DNA of 64,000 nucleotides from Spirochaetota bacterium (GTDB lineage Bacteria; Spirochaetota; UBA4802; UBA5368), in NCBI GenBank assembly GCA_004297825.1, contig SCSX01000036.1, positions 1 through 64,000 on the forward strand. The letters run 5' to 3'. Shown here one piece after another: positions 33,446 to 43,214 of this stretch. The stretch's first letter is position 1; each line of letters starts with the position of its first letter. A program made the position numbers and the translations under genes. The notes beneath the pieces were generated by a model, which saw nothing but the letters and a program-made list of their open reading frames with translations, was not told where the DNA came from and made no database searches.

Positions 33446-36025
33446 TCACTTCAAAATAATCGATTTCCCGTCGCTGTCGATCTTCACCACCTGCTCGGTT
33501 GCAACCTCTCCCCCCAGGAGTTTCACCGAAAGCGGGTTCAGGATATGTCTTTGAACCGCGCGCTTGAGCGGCCGCGCCCCGAACTGCGGGTCAAACCCTT
33601 CCTGCACCAGGAATTCGAGCGCCTTCTTCGAAAGCTCCAGGTGGATGCCGCGCTCCTTTAGGCGCCGGGCGAGGTCGCTCAGTTGGATCTTCACGATGTC
33701 CCGGATATTATCGCGCGAGAGCGGGTTGAAGATGATGATCTCGTCCAGCCGGTTCAGAAACTCGGGCTTGAAGTTCATCTTGAGTTCCTGTTCCACGCCC
33801 CTGCGCCGCTCCTCCATAGGGATGGACGCATCAGCGATATAGGCCGTGCCGATATTCGAGGTCATGATGATGAGCGTGTTCCTGAAATCCACGGTGCGCC
33901 CCTTGGCGTCCGTGAGCCTTCCTTCGTCAAGGATTTGCAGGAATATATTGAACACGTCGTGGTGCGCCTTTTCGATCTCGTCGATAAGCACGACGGCGTA
34001 GGGACGCCTGCGCACCGCCTCGGTAAGCTGTCCCCCTTCTTCGTAGCCCACGTAGCCGGGGGGCGCGCCTATGAGCCGGGCGACCGCGTGTTTCTCCATG
34101 TATTCCGACATGTCGATGCGTACGATCGCTTTCTCGTCGTTGAATAAGAATGCGGCCACGGCCTTCGCGGTCTCGGTTTTTCCCACGCCCGTGGGCCCCA
34201 GGAACACGAACGTCCCCACGGGACGGTTGGGATCCTGTATGCCGGACCGTGAGCGGCGCACCGCGTCCGATATCGCGACGATCGCCTCGTTCTGTCCCAC
34301 GATTCGGTCTTCGATGATGCGTTCCATGGAAAGGAGCTTTTCCTTCTCGCCCTCGAGCATTTTGGAAACCGGGATTCCCGTCCACCGGGCCACGACCTCC
34401 GCGATTTCCTGTTCGGTTACTTCCTCTTTTAGAAGGCTTTTGTCCTTCTGGATGGTCCCCAGCTTCGCGTTCATTTCCGCGAGCTTCTTTTCGAGCTCGG
34501 TGATCTTGCCGTAGCGGATCTCGGCGACGCGGTTGAGGTCCCCCTCGCGCTCGGCGCGGGCCTCCTCGCTGCGCATGAGCTCGATGTTTTCCTTGATGGC
34601 GCGTATGGAGGTGATGATCTCCTTCTCGCGTTTCCACTGGCCCACGAGTACGTTCTTCTTCTCGTTCAGGTTCGCGAGCTCCTCCTCGATCTTCGCGAGC
34701 CTTTCCTTGGACGCCTTATCTTTTTCCTTCTTCACCGCCTCGCGCTCGATCGTGAGCTGGCGCGTTTTGCGTTCGTACTCGTCGATCTCCGTGGGCATGG
34801 AATCGATCTCCATCTTGATCCTGGAGGCGGACTCGTCTATAAGATCCACGGCCTTGTCCGGCAGGAAGCGGTTCGTGATGTAGCGGTCCGATAATACCGC
34901 CGCCGCGACGACCGCCGAATCCGATATCCTCACGCCGTGGTGCACCTCGTACTTTTCCTTGAGCCCGCGCAGGATCGCGATCGTGTCCTCGACGCTCGGC
35001 TCGCTGGTGAAGACGGGCTGGAAGCGCCGCTCCAGGGCCTTATCCTTTTCGATATACTTCTGGTACTCGTTCAGCGTGGTCGCGCCGATGCAGCGTAGCT
35101 CTCCCCGCGCGAGTGCGGGCTTGAGCATGTTGGACGCGTCCATTGATCCCTCGGCGGCGCCCGCGCCCACCAGGGTGTGCAATTCGTCTATGAAGAGAAT
35201 CACCTCTCCCTCGGACTCCTCGATCTCCTGGATGACCGCTTTTAATCGTTCCTCGAACTCGCCGCGATACTTGGCCCCCGCGATGAGCGCGCCCATGTCG
35301 AGCGCGACCAGTCGCTTGTTCTTCAAGTTTTCGGGCACGTCCCCCTCGATGATACGGCGCGCGAGCCCCTCGACGATCGCGGTCTTGCCCACGCCGGGCT
35401 CGCCTATGAGGACGGGATTGTTCTTCGTGCGGCGGGTGAGGACCTGCATGACGCGGCGTATCTCCTCGTCGCGCCCTATCACGGGATCGAGCTTGTTCTG
35501 CCGCGCGAGCCGCGTGAGGTCCCGGCTGAAGCGCTCCAGGGCGTTGTACTTCTCCTCGGCGTTTTCATCGGTGACGCGCTTCGAGCCGCGGATGTCCATG
35601 AGCGTTTTCAGGATGTTGTCGCGGATGAACCCGTGCGCGTTTAGGATGCGCCGCGCCTTGCTTTCGCCCGTGGAGGAGAGGGCGAGTACCAGGTGTTCGG
35701 TGCTCATGTACTGGTCCTTGAGCTTTACGGCTTCGTTCCACGCCTCGTTCAGCACATCGCGGAGCGCCGGCGACATGGCGCCACCGCCGGGACCGCCGCC
35801 CACCTGCCGGGGAAGCGCCGCGATCGCCTGGTCCGTCTCGTTCACGATTTCGTGAGGGGACACGCCTATCCTCTGGGCGATCGTCGTAAAGATGCCCCCG
35901 TCCTGAATGGCGAGTCCCTTCAGCAGATGCTCGGGCTGGATCTCAACCTGGTTGTTCGCCGTGGCCTCGTTCTGCGCCGTGTTGAGCGCGTCCTGTGCCT
36001 TGAGCGTGAGTTTGTCCATACGCAT
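33446..36025 (-). CDS. clpB: ATP-dependent disaggregase ClpB
   Basis: This 859-aa Hsp100 protein has an N-domain ([16 protein letters not shown]), AAA domain 1 with Walker A GEPGVGKT (about 206), a coiled-coil M-domain at about 405-525, and AAA domain 2 with [14 protein letters not shown] near 605. The M-domain distinguishes ClpB from ClpA and ClpC. With DnaK it dissolves protein aggregates. ATG 36025 has GGAGG upstream. A separate promoter at 36128-36156 suggests its own transcription. No CIRCE-type repeat was seen. Confidence 0.97.
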   Translation of the reverse strand: MRMDKLTLKAQDALNTAQNEATANNQVEIQPEHLLKGLAIQDGGIFTTIAQRIGVSPHEIVNETDQAIAALPRQVGGGPGGGAMSPALRDVLNEAWNEAVKLKDQYMSTEHLVLALSSTGESKARRILNAHGFIRDNILKTLMDIRGSKRVTDENAEEKYNALERFSRDLTRLARQNKLDPVIGRDEEIRRVMQVLTRRTKNNPVLIGEPGVGKTAIVEGLARRIIEGDVPENLKNKRLVALDMGALIAGAKYRGEFEERLKAVIQEIEESEGEVILFIDELHTLVGAGAAEGSMDASNMLKPALARGELRCIGATTLNEYQKYIEKDKALERRFQPVFTSEPSVEDTIAILRGLKEKYEVHHGVRISDSAVVAAAVLSDRYITNRFLPDKAVDLIDESASRIKMEIDSMPTEIDEYERKTRQLTIEREAVKKEKDKASKERLAKIEEELANLNEKKNVLVGQWKREKEIITSIRAIKENIELMRSEEARAEREGDLNRVAEIRYGKITELEKKLAEMNAKLGTIQKDKSLLKEEVTEQEIAEVVARWTGIPVSKMLEGEKEKLLSMERIIEDRIVGQNEAIVAISDAVRRSRSGIQDPNRPVGTFVFLGPTGVGKTETAKAVAAFLFNDEKAIVRIDMSEYMEKHAVARLIGAPPGYVGYEEGGQLTEAVRRRPYAVVLIDEIEKAHHDVFNIFLQILDEGRLTDAKGRTVDFRNTLIIMTSNIGTAYIADASIPMEERRRGVEQELKMNFKPEFLNRLDEIIIFNPLSRDNIRDIVKIQLSDLARRLKERGIHLELSKKALEFLVQEGFDPQFGARPLKRAVQRHILNPLSVKLLGGEVATEQVVKIDSDGKSIILK

Positions 36026-36127
36026 AATGATGCCTCCGAAAAAAATGCCCCTGCGGCGCGATACAAAAACCTGGTTTTCTTTTAATCAGAATGGGGATAC
36101 AGGCAATGAAAATTCTTTTTGAGTATC

Positions 36128-36156
36128 AAAATACATGAAAAAACGCACTGCGTCAA
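36128..36156 (-). promoter_or_regulatory. Probable promoter of clpB
   Basis: On the minus strand TTGACG (36156-36151) and TATTTT (36133-36128) are separated by 17 nt. The pair lies just after the stop of the HAD gene and gives a leader of about 95 nt before clpB. Confidence 0.5.
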
Positions 36157-36171
36157 GCGTGTCCACGCGTG

Positions 36172-36876
36172 TCACACGAGCAGGTCCGATACGCGCTCGA
36201 CGACGTGGTCGGCATGGATTCGTCGCGCGGGAATGAGCTCCGGCCATAGCCTGCCGATCATGCCGTGCACCAGCACCGTGGTAATGCCGGCCTCGCGGGC
36301 CCCGCGCAGCTCCTCCGACCCGCCGTCCCCGGAAAAAACGCAGCGCTCCGGGTGCTCGTCGAGCGCCCGGAGCGAAATCTCGTAGATCCCGGGCTCGGGC
36401 TTCATGAAACCCACGTCGCAGGAAAAGACAACGCTGTCGAAAAAGGGCGCCGCGGGGCATTCTTCCCAGCCCGCGCGCTCAAGCGTATCAGCGTTGCTCA
36501 CGAGCCCGATCTTCATGCCGAGCCGCTTTAACGAGGAAAGCGTTCGCAGCGAGTCCTTCGGCATGTACAGGAGCGAGCGCCTGAATATGCGCTTCCGGTT
36601 CTCGGTCGCCTGGCGGATGAGCGTGTCGGGGATATCGGGCCGTATCGCGCGGGCCATGCGGGCTATCGTCGCGAACGGGTCGATATCGGACCCCTTAAGC
36701 CGTTCGGGGGATTTTACCATGAGTTGCTCGATCCAGAGATCCCTGGGCACCCCCAGGATTTCCCAGGACATGCGCGCGTCCGGGGTCGTGTCCTCAATCG
36801 AGGTGAGGGTGTGGAAAAGGTCGAACATGCACGCCCTTTTCCCAGCGAGTATCGGCGACAGGCGATCGTATGCCAT
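36172..36876 (-). CDS. HAD-superfamily hydrolase
   Basis: From ATG 36876 the product is 234 aa. HAD motifs are complete: I, MFDLFHTLT (with the second Asp replaced by His); II, LVSNADT; III, Lys in GFMKPEPGIYE; IV, FSGDGGSEELRGAREAG. Motif I reads D-L-F-H, lacking the D-x-D acid/base Asp, which is unusual for a phosphatase. An alternative catalytic preference such as haloacid dehalogenase-like chemistry is possible. AGGAG lies 11 nt upstream; a TTG at 36906 is less likely. Confidence 0.8.
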   Translation of the reverse strand: MAYDRLSPILAGKRACMFDLFHTLTSIEDTTPDARMSWEILGVPRDLWIEQLMVKSPERLKGSDIDPFATIARMARAIRPDIPDTLIRQATENRKRIFRRSLLYMPKDSLRTLSSLKRLGMKIGLVSNADTLERAGWEECPAAPFFDSVVFSCDVGFMKPEPGIYEISLRALDEHPERCVFSGDGGSEELRGAREAGITTVLVHGMIGRLWPELIPARRIHADHVVERVSDLLV

Positions 36877-37074
36877 GGCGGTGAAATCTCCTGAATAACT
36901 ATACAATCACGGTAATTCCCGGGCGCCGTCGTGTCAATCGATTGGTAAAAATCAGATGCGGTGGCGCGGGCGCCGATATTTTCTTTTTCCGGTTGCGAAA
37001 ATTTCACCCGGCAGGCGATGCTTCCGGCAGGGGAAGCGCTCGCGAAACGAACCCCCAACCCGGAGGACAACGCC

Positions 37075-37758
37075 ATGTCAGGGAAGGACAGGCCCCACGT
37101 AGTACTGCACAACGCGATAAGCGCCGACGGGCGCATAACGGGGTTCGAAGCGGACCAGGCCCTGTATTACCGCCTGGCGGGAACCTGGAACGAGGACGCC
37201 ACCCTCGTGGGCGCCGATACATTCCTTGCCGTTCCGGGCCCCTTTCCCGACGAGGACCACCACACTTTTGAGCCGCCTTTCGAGATAGGCACCGACAACC
37301 GGCCGCTCCTCGTGGTTCCCGACAGCCGGGGGAGGCTCAGGATATGGCATTACTTGAAGAGTCTCCCCTTCTGGCGGGAGGGCATTTCTCTTTGCTCGGC
37401 CGCGACCCCGCCGGAACATCGCGCGTATCTACGGGAAAGGCACATCCATGCGATAGAGGCGGGTGCGGATCACGTGGACCTCGCACACGCGCTCGCAATT
37501 CTAAAGAGCGAATTCCTGGTCAACACGGTGCGCGTGGACAGCGGGGGGACGCTCAACGGTGCGCTGCTGCGCGCCGGGCTCGTGGATGAAATGAGCCTCC
37601 TCGTGAGCCCCTGCCTCGCGGGCGGGATTCCGAACGGAATCTTCAGGGAACCGGCACTTCCGGCGGGCGCGGGGCCGATACGCCTGGAGCTCATGGAGGC
37701 GCAAAAGCTCGAACAGGGTCATCTCTGGGTACGGTACAGGATAGCGTCAGTACAATGA
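37075..37758 (+). CDS. RibD C-terminal (dihydrofolate reductase-fold) reductase
   Basis: This 227-aa protein starts after GGAGG at ATG 37075. HNAISADGRITGF at the N-terminus, the ATLVGADTFLA segment, and VDSGGTLNGALLRAGLVDEMSLLV match the RibD C-terminal reductase family, which reduces riboflavin-type pyrimidine intermediates or other substrates with NADPH. It lacks a deaminase domain, and riboflavin genes are not adjacent. The substrate is therefore open. Confidence 0.82.
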   Translation: MSGKDRPHVVLHNAISADGRITGFEADQALYYRLAGTWNEDATLVGADTFLAVPGPFPDEDHHTFEPPFEIGTDNRPLLVVPDSRGRLRIWHYLKSLPFWREGISLCSAATPPEHRAYLRERHIHAIEAGADHVDLAHALAILKSEFLVNTVRVDSGGTLNGALLRAGLVDEMSLLVSPCLAGGIPNGIFREPALPAGAGPIRLELMEAQKLEQGHLWVRYRIASVQ

Positions 37759-37833
37759 TCGCTATGAGCACCCGGTTATCACTTGACGTTTTCAGGAAAC
37801 GATTTATCTCTCAGAAAAACGGGGGTGCGTGAT

Positions 37834-39297
37834 ATGAACGCCGCTCATGCGCAATTGGAAAGGATTTTCAATCCCCGGTCGCTCGCCGTGGTGGGCGTGA
37901 GCGCCCAGGGCTTCGGCTTCGGGCGGGGCATCCTGCACGCCCTGCACGCGATCGGGTTCGAAGGCGCGCTCCACGCGGTGAATCCGAAGGGCGGCGAGAT
38001 GCTGGGGTTTCCCATTCATAAGAGCATCGCGGATATTCCCGGCCCGCTCGACTTCGCCATCATCGCGCTCCCCGCGAACCTCGTACCGGAGGCTCTGGGG
38101 CAATGCCTTGAAAAAGGCGCCGCGGGGGCCGAGATACTCTCGGCCGGTTTCCGCGAGCTTGGTACCGATGAGGGCGCGGCGCTCGAAGAGGCGGTGCGCG
38201 CGGTTGCGGCAAGGGGGCTTCGCGTTATCGGGCCCAACTGCTTCGGGGTTTACGCGCCAAAAAGCGGGCTCACGATGCTTCCGGGCCCCGATCTCTCCCG
38301 CGAGCCGGGTCCCGTCGCCTTCATCTCCCAGAGCGGAGGGATGGCGATTGACCTGTGCCACGCGGGCCGATGGAAGGGAATTCGCTTCAGCAAGGTGGTG
38401 AGCTTCGGCAATGGCGCCGATCTGCGCGAAACGGAGCTCCTCGACTACCTGCGCACGGACGACGAAACAGGCGTTATCGGCGTGTACGCCGAGGGCGTGG
38501 GGGACGGCAGGAAATTTATCGAAACGCTCAGGCGCACCGCCGCCGTGAAACCGGTCGTGCTCTACAAGGGCGGGCTCTCGGAGGCGGGGGGCCGGGCGGT
38601 CGCGAGCCACACGGCGTCCATGGGCGGGAGCGGCGTCATCTGGGAATCGGCGCTTCGGCAGTGCAACGCGTGCCAGGTGCAATCGCTCGAGGAGCTCGCC
38701 GACACCTGTCTCGCGTTCTCCCTTCTCCCCGCGCGCCCCTTGCGGGGCCTCGCGATCGTCGGGGGCGGGGGAGCCCTGGGCGTCGCCGCCGCCGATGCGG
38801 CGGAATCCTACGGGCTCGTGATGCCGCCCTTTGATGCGGCGCTCCAGGAAAAAATCCTCCCGCTTCTCCCCAGGCCGGGGTCATCGGCGGGAAACCCGGT
38901 GGACGTGGCGAACCCCTTCGTCCCGCCGGACGCGATCCAGGGCATACTCTCCCACGCGGGATCGGACCCGCGGGTCGACATACTGATCCTCGTACAGCTC
39001 CTCTACCATTTCAAATCGCTCGTGCCCATGATGGGGGCACAATCGCTCATGGACATCGTGCCGGTGGAACAGTTTGCGAACGCGGCCGCCGCCGCGGCCG
39101 CTTGCACGGGGAAGCCCGTGGTCGCGGTGCTCCCCAACCACAAGCGCGAACCGGAATCGATGGACATCGAGAACGTCATGCGCGCGGCGCGCGCGGCCTA
39201 TCTCGCGCGCGGCATCCCCGTCTATGACGATCTCATATCGGCCATGAAGGCTATCGGTCACGTCACCAGGTATTATTCCAGGAAAGAGGCCAGGTAG
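37834..39297 (+). CDS. NDP-forming acyl-CoA synthetase, alpha-type subunit
   Basis: From ATG 37834 the product is 487 aa. It has a CoA-binding Rossmann domain (FNPRSLAVVGVSAQGFGFG), a succinyl-CoA synthetase-like domain (VIGPNCFGVY, AFISQSGGMAID), and the phosphorylated His in ASHTASMGGSG. This matches the alpha half of ADP-forming acetate-CoA ligase. The ATP-grasp beta part is absent from the gene and from its neighbours, so a partner must be encoded elsewhere. It would make ATP from acyl-CoA or activate acids. Confidence 0.85.
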   Translation: MNAAHAQLERIFNPRSLAVVGVSAQGFGFGRGILHALHAIGFEGALHAVNPKGGEMLGFPIHKSIADIPGPLDFAIIALPANLVPEALGQCLEKGAAGAEILSAGFRELGTDEGAALEEAVRAVAARGLRVIGPNCFGVYAPKSGLTMLPGPDLSREPGPVAFISQSGGMAIDLCHAGRWKGIRFSKVVSFGNGADLRETELLDYLRTDDETGVIGVYAEGVGDGRKFIETLRRTAAVKPVVLYKGGLSEAGGRAVASHTASMGGSGVIWESALRQCNACQVQSLEELADTCLAFSLLPARPLRGLAIVGGGGALGVAAADAAESYGLVMPPFDAALQEKILPLLPRPGSSAGNPVDVANPFVPPDAIQGILSHAGSDPRVDILILVQLLYHFKSLVPMMGAQSLMDIVPVEQFANAAAAAAACTGKPVVAVLPNHKREPESMDIENVMRAARAAYLARGIPVYDDLISAMKAIGHVTRYYSRKEAR

Positions 39298-39309
39298 CGG
39301 TGAAAAGAA

Positions 39310-39339
39310 CACGGCCCCGTCGCAAGCGACGGGGCCGTG
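39310..39339. terminator. Bidirectional terminator between convergent genes
   Basis: A perfect 14-bp stem (CACGGCCCCGTCGC / GCGACGGGGCCGTG, 2-nt loop) sits between the CoA ligase gene (plus) and the barrel protein gene (minus). In minus orientation it is followed by TTCTTTTC, so it works best for the minus gene. Confidence 0.7.
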
Positions 39340-39379
39340 CCGTGATACGTTCAGCAAATTTACTAGGAGGGCGAATCTA

Positions 39380-40225
39380 TTACTGGAGCGTTCTCGATAC
39401 GCCGAACTCCGCCCAGAAATGGTTTTTTAGCTTGCCCGAAATCCCGTCGCCGTTGATGTCCACCTCAGGCTGAAAATCCTTTGAAAGGGAGCGTGCGTAA
39501 TTTACACTCGCGGTGAAGGTAGTACCCTTGTAATCCTTCGCCGTCGTGAGCGTTAGGCCGGCGTCGCTCCACCCCTTCCTGTCCAGGTACGCGTTGTTGT
39601 AATACGAAACCCAGGGATTCGCCGTGAGCTTGAAGCCGTCATCGGTCGCGATGAAATCATGGGTGAGGCTGAAGCTCACATAGTAATCCTCGTCCACGGG
39701 CGTCTTCGCGGCGCTCTCCTTCACATAATAGTCATAGTAGAAGTCGATCTTTGGATTGAGAGGCACCTTGAGGCCCAGGGAGAGGGCGCCCTCGATGAAA
39801 CTCGGATCGTCCGCCGTATGGGTAACCGCGTCATGATAAAAATACTTTACGTAGGTAGCGCCCAAGCCGAGCGTGAGGGTGCCCGCGATCTCGGTGGTGT
39901 ACGCAAGACCCCCGTCGAATTCATGCAAAGTTTTAGAATACTTCCGGTCCTCTGAATCCGAGGCCGCAAAATAATCCGTGTTCACGCCGCCGGCGGCGAA
40001 TACGGAGAGACCAGTTTCACCCAGGTTAATCCCGGCTTGTGGCCAAATGAGCCCCGCGCCCTTTCCGTTCAGCTCGACACCCCGCCACCAGTAAATACTG
40101 TAGTAGGTGACCGATACGGGAAAGGTGAGGAAGGATTTTTCCGCGGCCGGGGCCGCTTCCTGCGCGACCGCCGGTATCGCCGAGAGGATCGCGACGAGTG
40201 CGAGAGAGACCAATGTTTTCTTCAT
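39380..40225 (-). CDS. Outer-membrane beta-barrel protein
   Basis: From ATG 40225, with AAGGAG in front, the product is 281 aa. It has a Sec signal (LVSLALVAILSAIPAVAQ). The mature part shows alternating polar and aromatic strands (FPVSVTYYSIYWWRGVELN, FYYDYYVKESAAK, FTASVNYARSL) and ends FWAEFGVSRTLQ. This is typical of porin-like or channel barrels. No substrate or named family can be assigned. Confidence 0.7.
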   Translation of the reverse strand: MKKTLVSLALVAILSAIPAVAQEAAPAAEKSFLTFPVSVTYYSIYWWRGVELNGKGAGLIWPQAGINLGETGLSVFAAGGVNTDYFAASDSEDRKYSKTLHEFDGGLAYTTEIAGTLTLGLGATYVKYFYHDAVTHTADDPSFIEGALSLGLKVPLNPKIDFYYDYYVKESAAKTPVDEDYYVSFSLTHDFIATDDGFKLTANPWVSYYNNAYLDRKGWSDAGLTLTTAKDYKGTTFTASVNYARSLSKDFQPEVDINGDGISGKLKNHFWAEFGVSRTLQ

Positions 40226-40495
40226 GATGTTCACTCCTTCTTGTAGTTTCATGAAAACAGGGTAGCGCCGGGGCAGGAACACGGCAACCAATAACTGGTG
40301 ATTCATGTTAATGGCGAGTTAAATACGCGGAGCGCTCGTTGGAAATATATTTCCGCTAATTAATGCGCCGGTACGCCGTGCGCAAAGCGAATCCGGCGGC
40401 GCGACCGGGGCGATCGCGCAAATCCACGGGTATTTAGGACAAAATACGACCGTGGTCCCGTTTATTAAATCCGTGTTAAATCGGGTGCGCGAGGC

Positions 40496-41440
40496 TTAAT
40501 GTACGCGCGCGGTTCCGGACTCGTCTTCCCTGCGGCCGAAATGGAGCTTGATCCAGCTTCCGCGCTTCAGCTTGTGACGGAAGTTGGTGGTATCGTCCGC
40601 GACGATTTTGCGGAGATAATCCATGTGCCGCTCGATGGCCTCGAGGTACAGGGGTGCGTCCGCGGCGAACCGCGTCTTGAAATGGTACTGCGCGTATACA
40701 TGCACTCCGCGGAAGGCCTCGTTCATGCGGGCCTTGGCGATCTCGTAGAAGTCGAGCGTTTTGCGGATGAGGTCGAACTCGGTGTTGAAGCCGGGCACGT
40801 TCGCTTCCTTGAACTCGTAGTAGAGGAAGAGCAGTTTTTCCAGGTAGGTCCTGTCGGACATCTGGCCCAGGAGGTCGGCGGTTCCCAGTATGCAACCGGC
40901 CTCGCGTTCCTGTTCGTTGTCGAATCGCAGCGAATCCACTTTAATGCTGAGTCCCGTGCACCGGATTATCTTCGCGACGAGCGCGGCGTCCTGGGCGCTC
41001 GCACCGAAATCGGAGGCGTGTGAATCCAGGAAGCCAACGCTTCTTTCAACATGGTTGCTCGTGTACTTGGCCCCGGTGCCCTCGGTGTCCCAGGATTCCT
41101 GGATGTAGCCGGTGTCGTGCAGGAGCCCGGCCAGGAGCAGGCACTCGGCCAGGTGCGCGCTAAAGGGCGGATGGTGAAGGTTGTATCCGTCTAAAAGGCG
41201 GGCGCACGCGAGGGTCGCGTCCAGGGTATGCGTGAGGTTGTGATACTCGGTATTGCACGACCTGAAGCCGGGGAAGCGCCCCTCGAAGAGTTTTTTTATC
41301 AGACCATACGATGACTTTATCTTCTTGAACCGGGTTTTGGGATAATGGTAGCAGAATATCCTCCGGATTTCTTCTATGACCGCCCGGGGATCGCGCGTAT
41401 CGAGGAGGCCGGCTAGCTGAACGTTGGATGTGTGTGCCAT
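40496..41440 (-). CDS. HD-domain (metal-dependent phosphohydrolase-type) protein
   Basis: From ATG 41440, with GGAAGGAG in front, the product is 314 aa. HD-superfamily metal ligands appear in order: EYHNLTHTLDATLA, AGLLHDTGY, NHVERSVGFL, TADLLGQMSD. The arrangement resembles cyclic-nucleotide phosphodiesterase and HD-type proteins without an added sensor. A long upstream frame to 41611 has no ribosome site. A palindrome at 41668-41688 could control this gene. Confidence 0.78.
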   Translation of the reverse strand: MAHTSNVQLAGLLDTRDPRAVIEEIRRIFCYHYPKTRFKKIKSSYGLIKKLFEGRFPGFRSCNTEYHNLTHTLDATLACARLLDGYNLHHPPFSAHLAECLLLAGLLHDTGYIQESWDTEGTGAKYTSNHVERSVGFLDSHASDFGASAQDAALVAKIIRCTGLSIKVDSLRFDNEQEREAGCILGTADLLGQMSDRTYLEKLLFLYYEFKEANVPGFNTEFDLIRKTLDFYEIAKARMNEAFRGVHVYAQYHFKTRFAADAPLYLEAIERHMDYLRKIVADDTTNFRHKLKRGSWIKLHFGRREDESGTARVH

Positions 41441-41667
41441 GTGTCTCTCCTTCCCTGGATTGGCTCCGGGCGGTGAGGAGCCCGGGAAACGGCGGCTCGT
41501 ACTGAAAACCCGATCGGGACTATCATCTGGAATGAGGTATTCGAGTCGCGGCGCGTCCCACCGGTGCGAAATGTCATTAATACTACGCGTTGAAACACAG
41601 GAGTGCAACAAAAAATGAAAATAAACGGGATTTCCGGAAATTATTGTACTGACACCCGGGTCTATTT

Positions 41668-41688
41668 ATACTGAACATCGTTCAGTAT
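41668..41688. promoter_or_regulatory. Perfect TetR-type palindrome
   Basis: ATACTGAAC-ATC-GTTCAGTAT has 9-bp perfect arms and a 3-nt centre, the shape of many TetR-family operators. It lies 4 nt past the stop of the YfiH-like gene and 228 nt before the HD-domain gene. No regulator gene is adjacent. It may also work as a weak terminator. Confidence 0.5.
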
Positions 41689-41692
41689 TGAT

Positions 41693-42424
41693 TTACGCCG
41701 GAAAAAGCGCGCCAAAATTGAGATTGCGGCCCGCGTCGCCGCCCCGATGGGTAAAAAAACTTTTCCAATTTTCGAGCGTGCAGATTCCGGTCATGAATAT
41801 GGAATCGGGGTGAACGCCCTCGGCGGCGAGGGAGCGGGCGATATGCCGCCACAGGTCGAGGTAAATCCTGCCTTCACGCGTCTCGGTATCGTTGGGGAAG
41901 AGGCACGCGACATCCTCGTTCACGGCATAGGAACGCGGTCCGATCCCCGGCAGGACGAAGGCGCGCAGATTCGCCGGGTCGCTGCCGTAACGCTCCTTCA
42001 TGAAACGCGTGGTGAGGCGCGCGATTTCCAGTTTCGTGCCCTTCCAGCCGGAATGCGCCGCTCCCAGGACCCTGCGTACGGGATCCAGGATGAATACGGG
42101 GATGCAGTCGGCGGTACGGATCACGAGGCAGAGGCCCCCCAGGGCGGTTACCAGCGCATCGGCCTCCGCGATCCACGGAAGGTCTTCACCGGGGGGCTCG
42201 CGCATGTCGACGATCGTGTCGCCGTGGACTTGCTGCAGCATGACGATGCGCGCGCCCGGAAGCCCCGTGACGGGCGCGAGCAGGGCTTTTTCCTCATGGC
42301 GGATCGCTGCCGGATCGAGGGTGTAATCGACGCGGTTGATTTCCCTGCCCACGGTACCGACCAGGGCGCGCTCCATTCCCGAAATCACGTATGCGCCGTC
42401 GGCGCGTTTCTCGAATTTCGTCAT
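41693..42424 (-). CDS. YfiH/LACC1-family purine nucleoside phosphorylase-like protein
   Basis: This 243-aa protein has the family metal-site residues: QQVHGD, RTADCIPVFILDP (Cys) and GAAHSGWKGTKLEI (His). Members of this family cleave purine nucleosides with phosphate and were once called polyphenol oxidases. ATG 42424 overlaps the stop of the PHP-domain gene (ATGA), so three genes (43880 to 41693) form one operon. Confidence 0.88.
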   Translation of the reverse strand: MTKFEKRADGAYVISGMERALVGTVGREINRVDYTLDPAAIRHEEKALLAPVTGLPGARIVMLQQVHGDTIVDMREPPGEDLPWIAEADALVTALGGLCLVIRTADCIPVFILDPVRRVLGAAHSGWKGTKLEIARLTTRFMKERYGSDPANLRAFVLPGIGPRSYAVNEDVACLFPNDTETREGRIYLDLWRHIARSLAAEGVHPDSIFMTGICTLENWKSFFTHRGGDAGRNLNFGALFPA

Positions 42425-43209
42425 AGGGGAATGTCGTACCTGCGCCGTGCGGAAAACCCGGAGATCGACCGGTAACCCGTGCGCCTGAGCAGCTCCACGG
42501 CGCGTGCGAATTCCCAGGCGACCTCTTCGGGGGCGTGCGCATCGGACCCCAGGGTCACGGGGGTATTCTCCCTGAAGAGTATGCCGAGAATTTTTTGGGA
42601 CGGATAGATTTCCCCCACGGGTTTGCGGAGTCCCGCGGTATTGAGCTCCACGGCGATGTCCCTCGATGCGCAGGCGCGCGCGAGCACGGTAATGGTATCC
42701 TCGAATTCGGCGCGTGCGCGGTGTCCGAATTTTTTCACAAGGTCGAAGTGTCCGATAATCTGGAAGGCGCCCGACGCGATAAGCCTTTCGAGGATTGCGT
42801 AGTACTCGGTGTAAATTTCGTCGATATCCCGTTCCTTGAAGCGCTCAGTTGCCGCGGGGTGATCGAACGGCCAGTCGCCGATAAAATGGCAGGAGCCTAT
42901 AAGGTAATCGATCCCGGGATGGGTGAGGTACCTCCGGTCGAAGGTGTCGAAGAACGGGAAGTCGACCTCGAAGCCCGTTTTCACGGCGATGCGGCCGGCG
43001 TATTCCGCGCGTTTTCCCGCGATGAGGGAAAGGTACTTTTCGGTGTCACCGACCCGCATGGTGATCCCCTCGCGCAGGTTGTCGGGAAGCGGCGCGTGGT
43101 CGGCGAACCCGATCTCCTGAAGACCACCGTCAATCGCGGCGCGGATATAATCGTCCACGCTGCCCACGGCATGTTCGCACAACTCGGTGTGGGTGTGGTA
43201 ATCGACCAT
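42421..43209 (-). CDS. PHP-domain histidinol-phosphatase-like enzyme
   Basis: From ATG 43209 the product is 262 aa and begins MVDYHTHTELCEHA, the first PHP metal motif. Further metal residues are in GFADHAPLP, TGFEVDF, GSCHFIG, IIGHFD and LGSDAHAP. This is the HisJ type of histidinol-phosphate phosphatase, the ninth step of histidine synthesis. Without his genes nearby, another small phosphoester is possible. The start lies 5 nt after the preceding gene. Confidence 0.85.
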   Translation of the reverse strand: MVDYHTHTELCEHAVGSVDDYIRAAIDGGLQEIGFADHAPLPDNLREGITMRVGDTEKYLSLIAGKRAEYAGRIAVKTGFEVDFPFFDTFDRRYLTHPGIDYLIGSCHFIGDWPFDHPAATERFKERDIDEIYTEYYAILERLIASGAFQIIGHFDLVKKFGHRARAEFEDTITVLARACASRDIAVELNTAGLRKPVGEIYPSQKILGILFRENTPVTLGSDAHAPEEVAWEFARAVELLRRTGYRSISGFSARRRYDIPL

Positions 43210-43214
43210 GCGGC

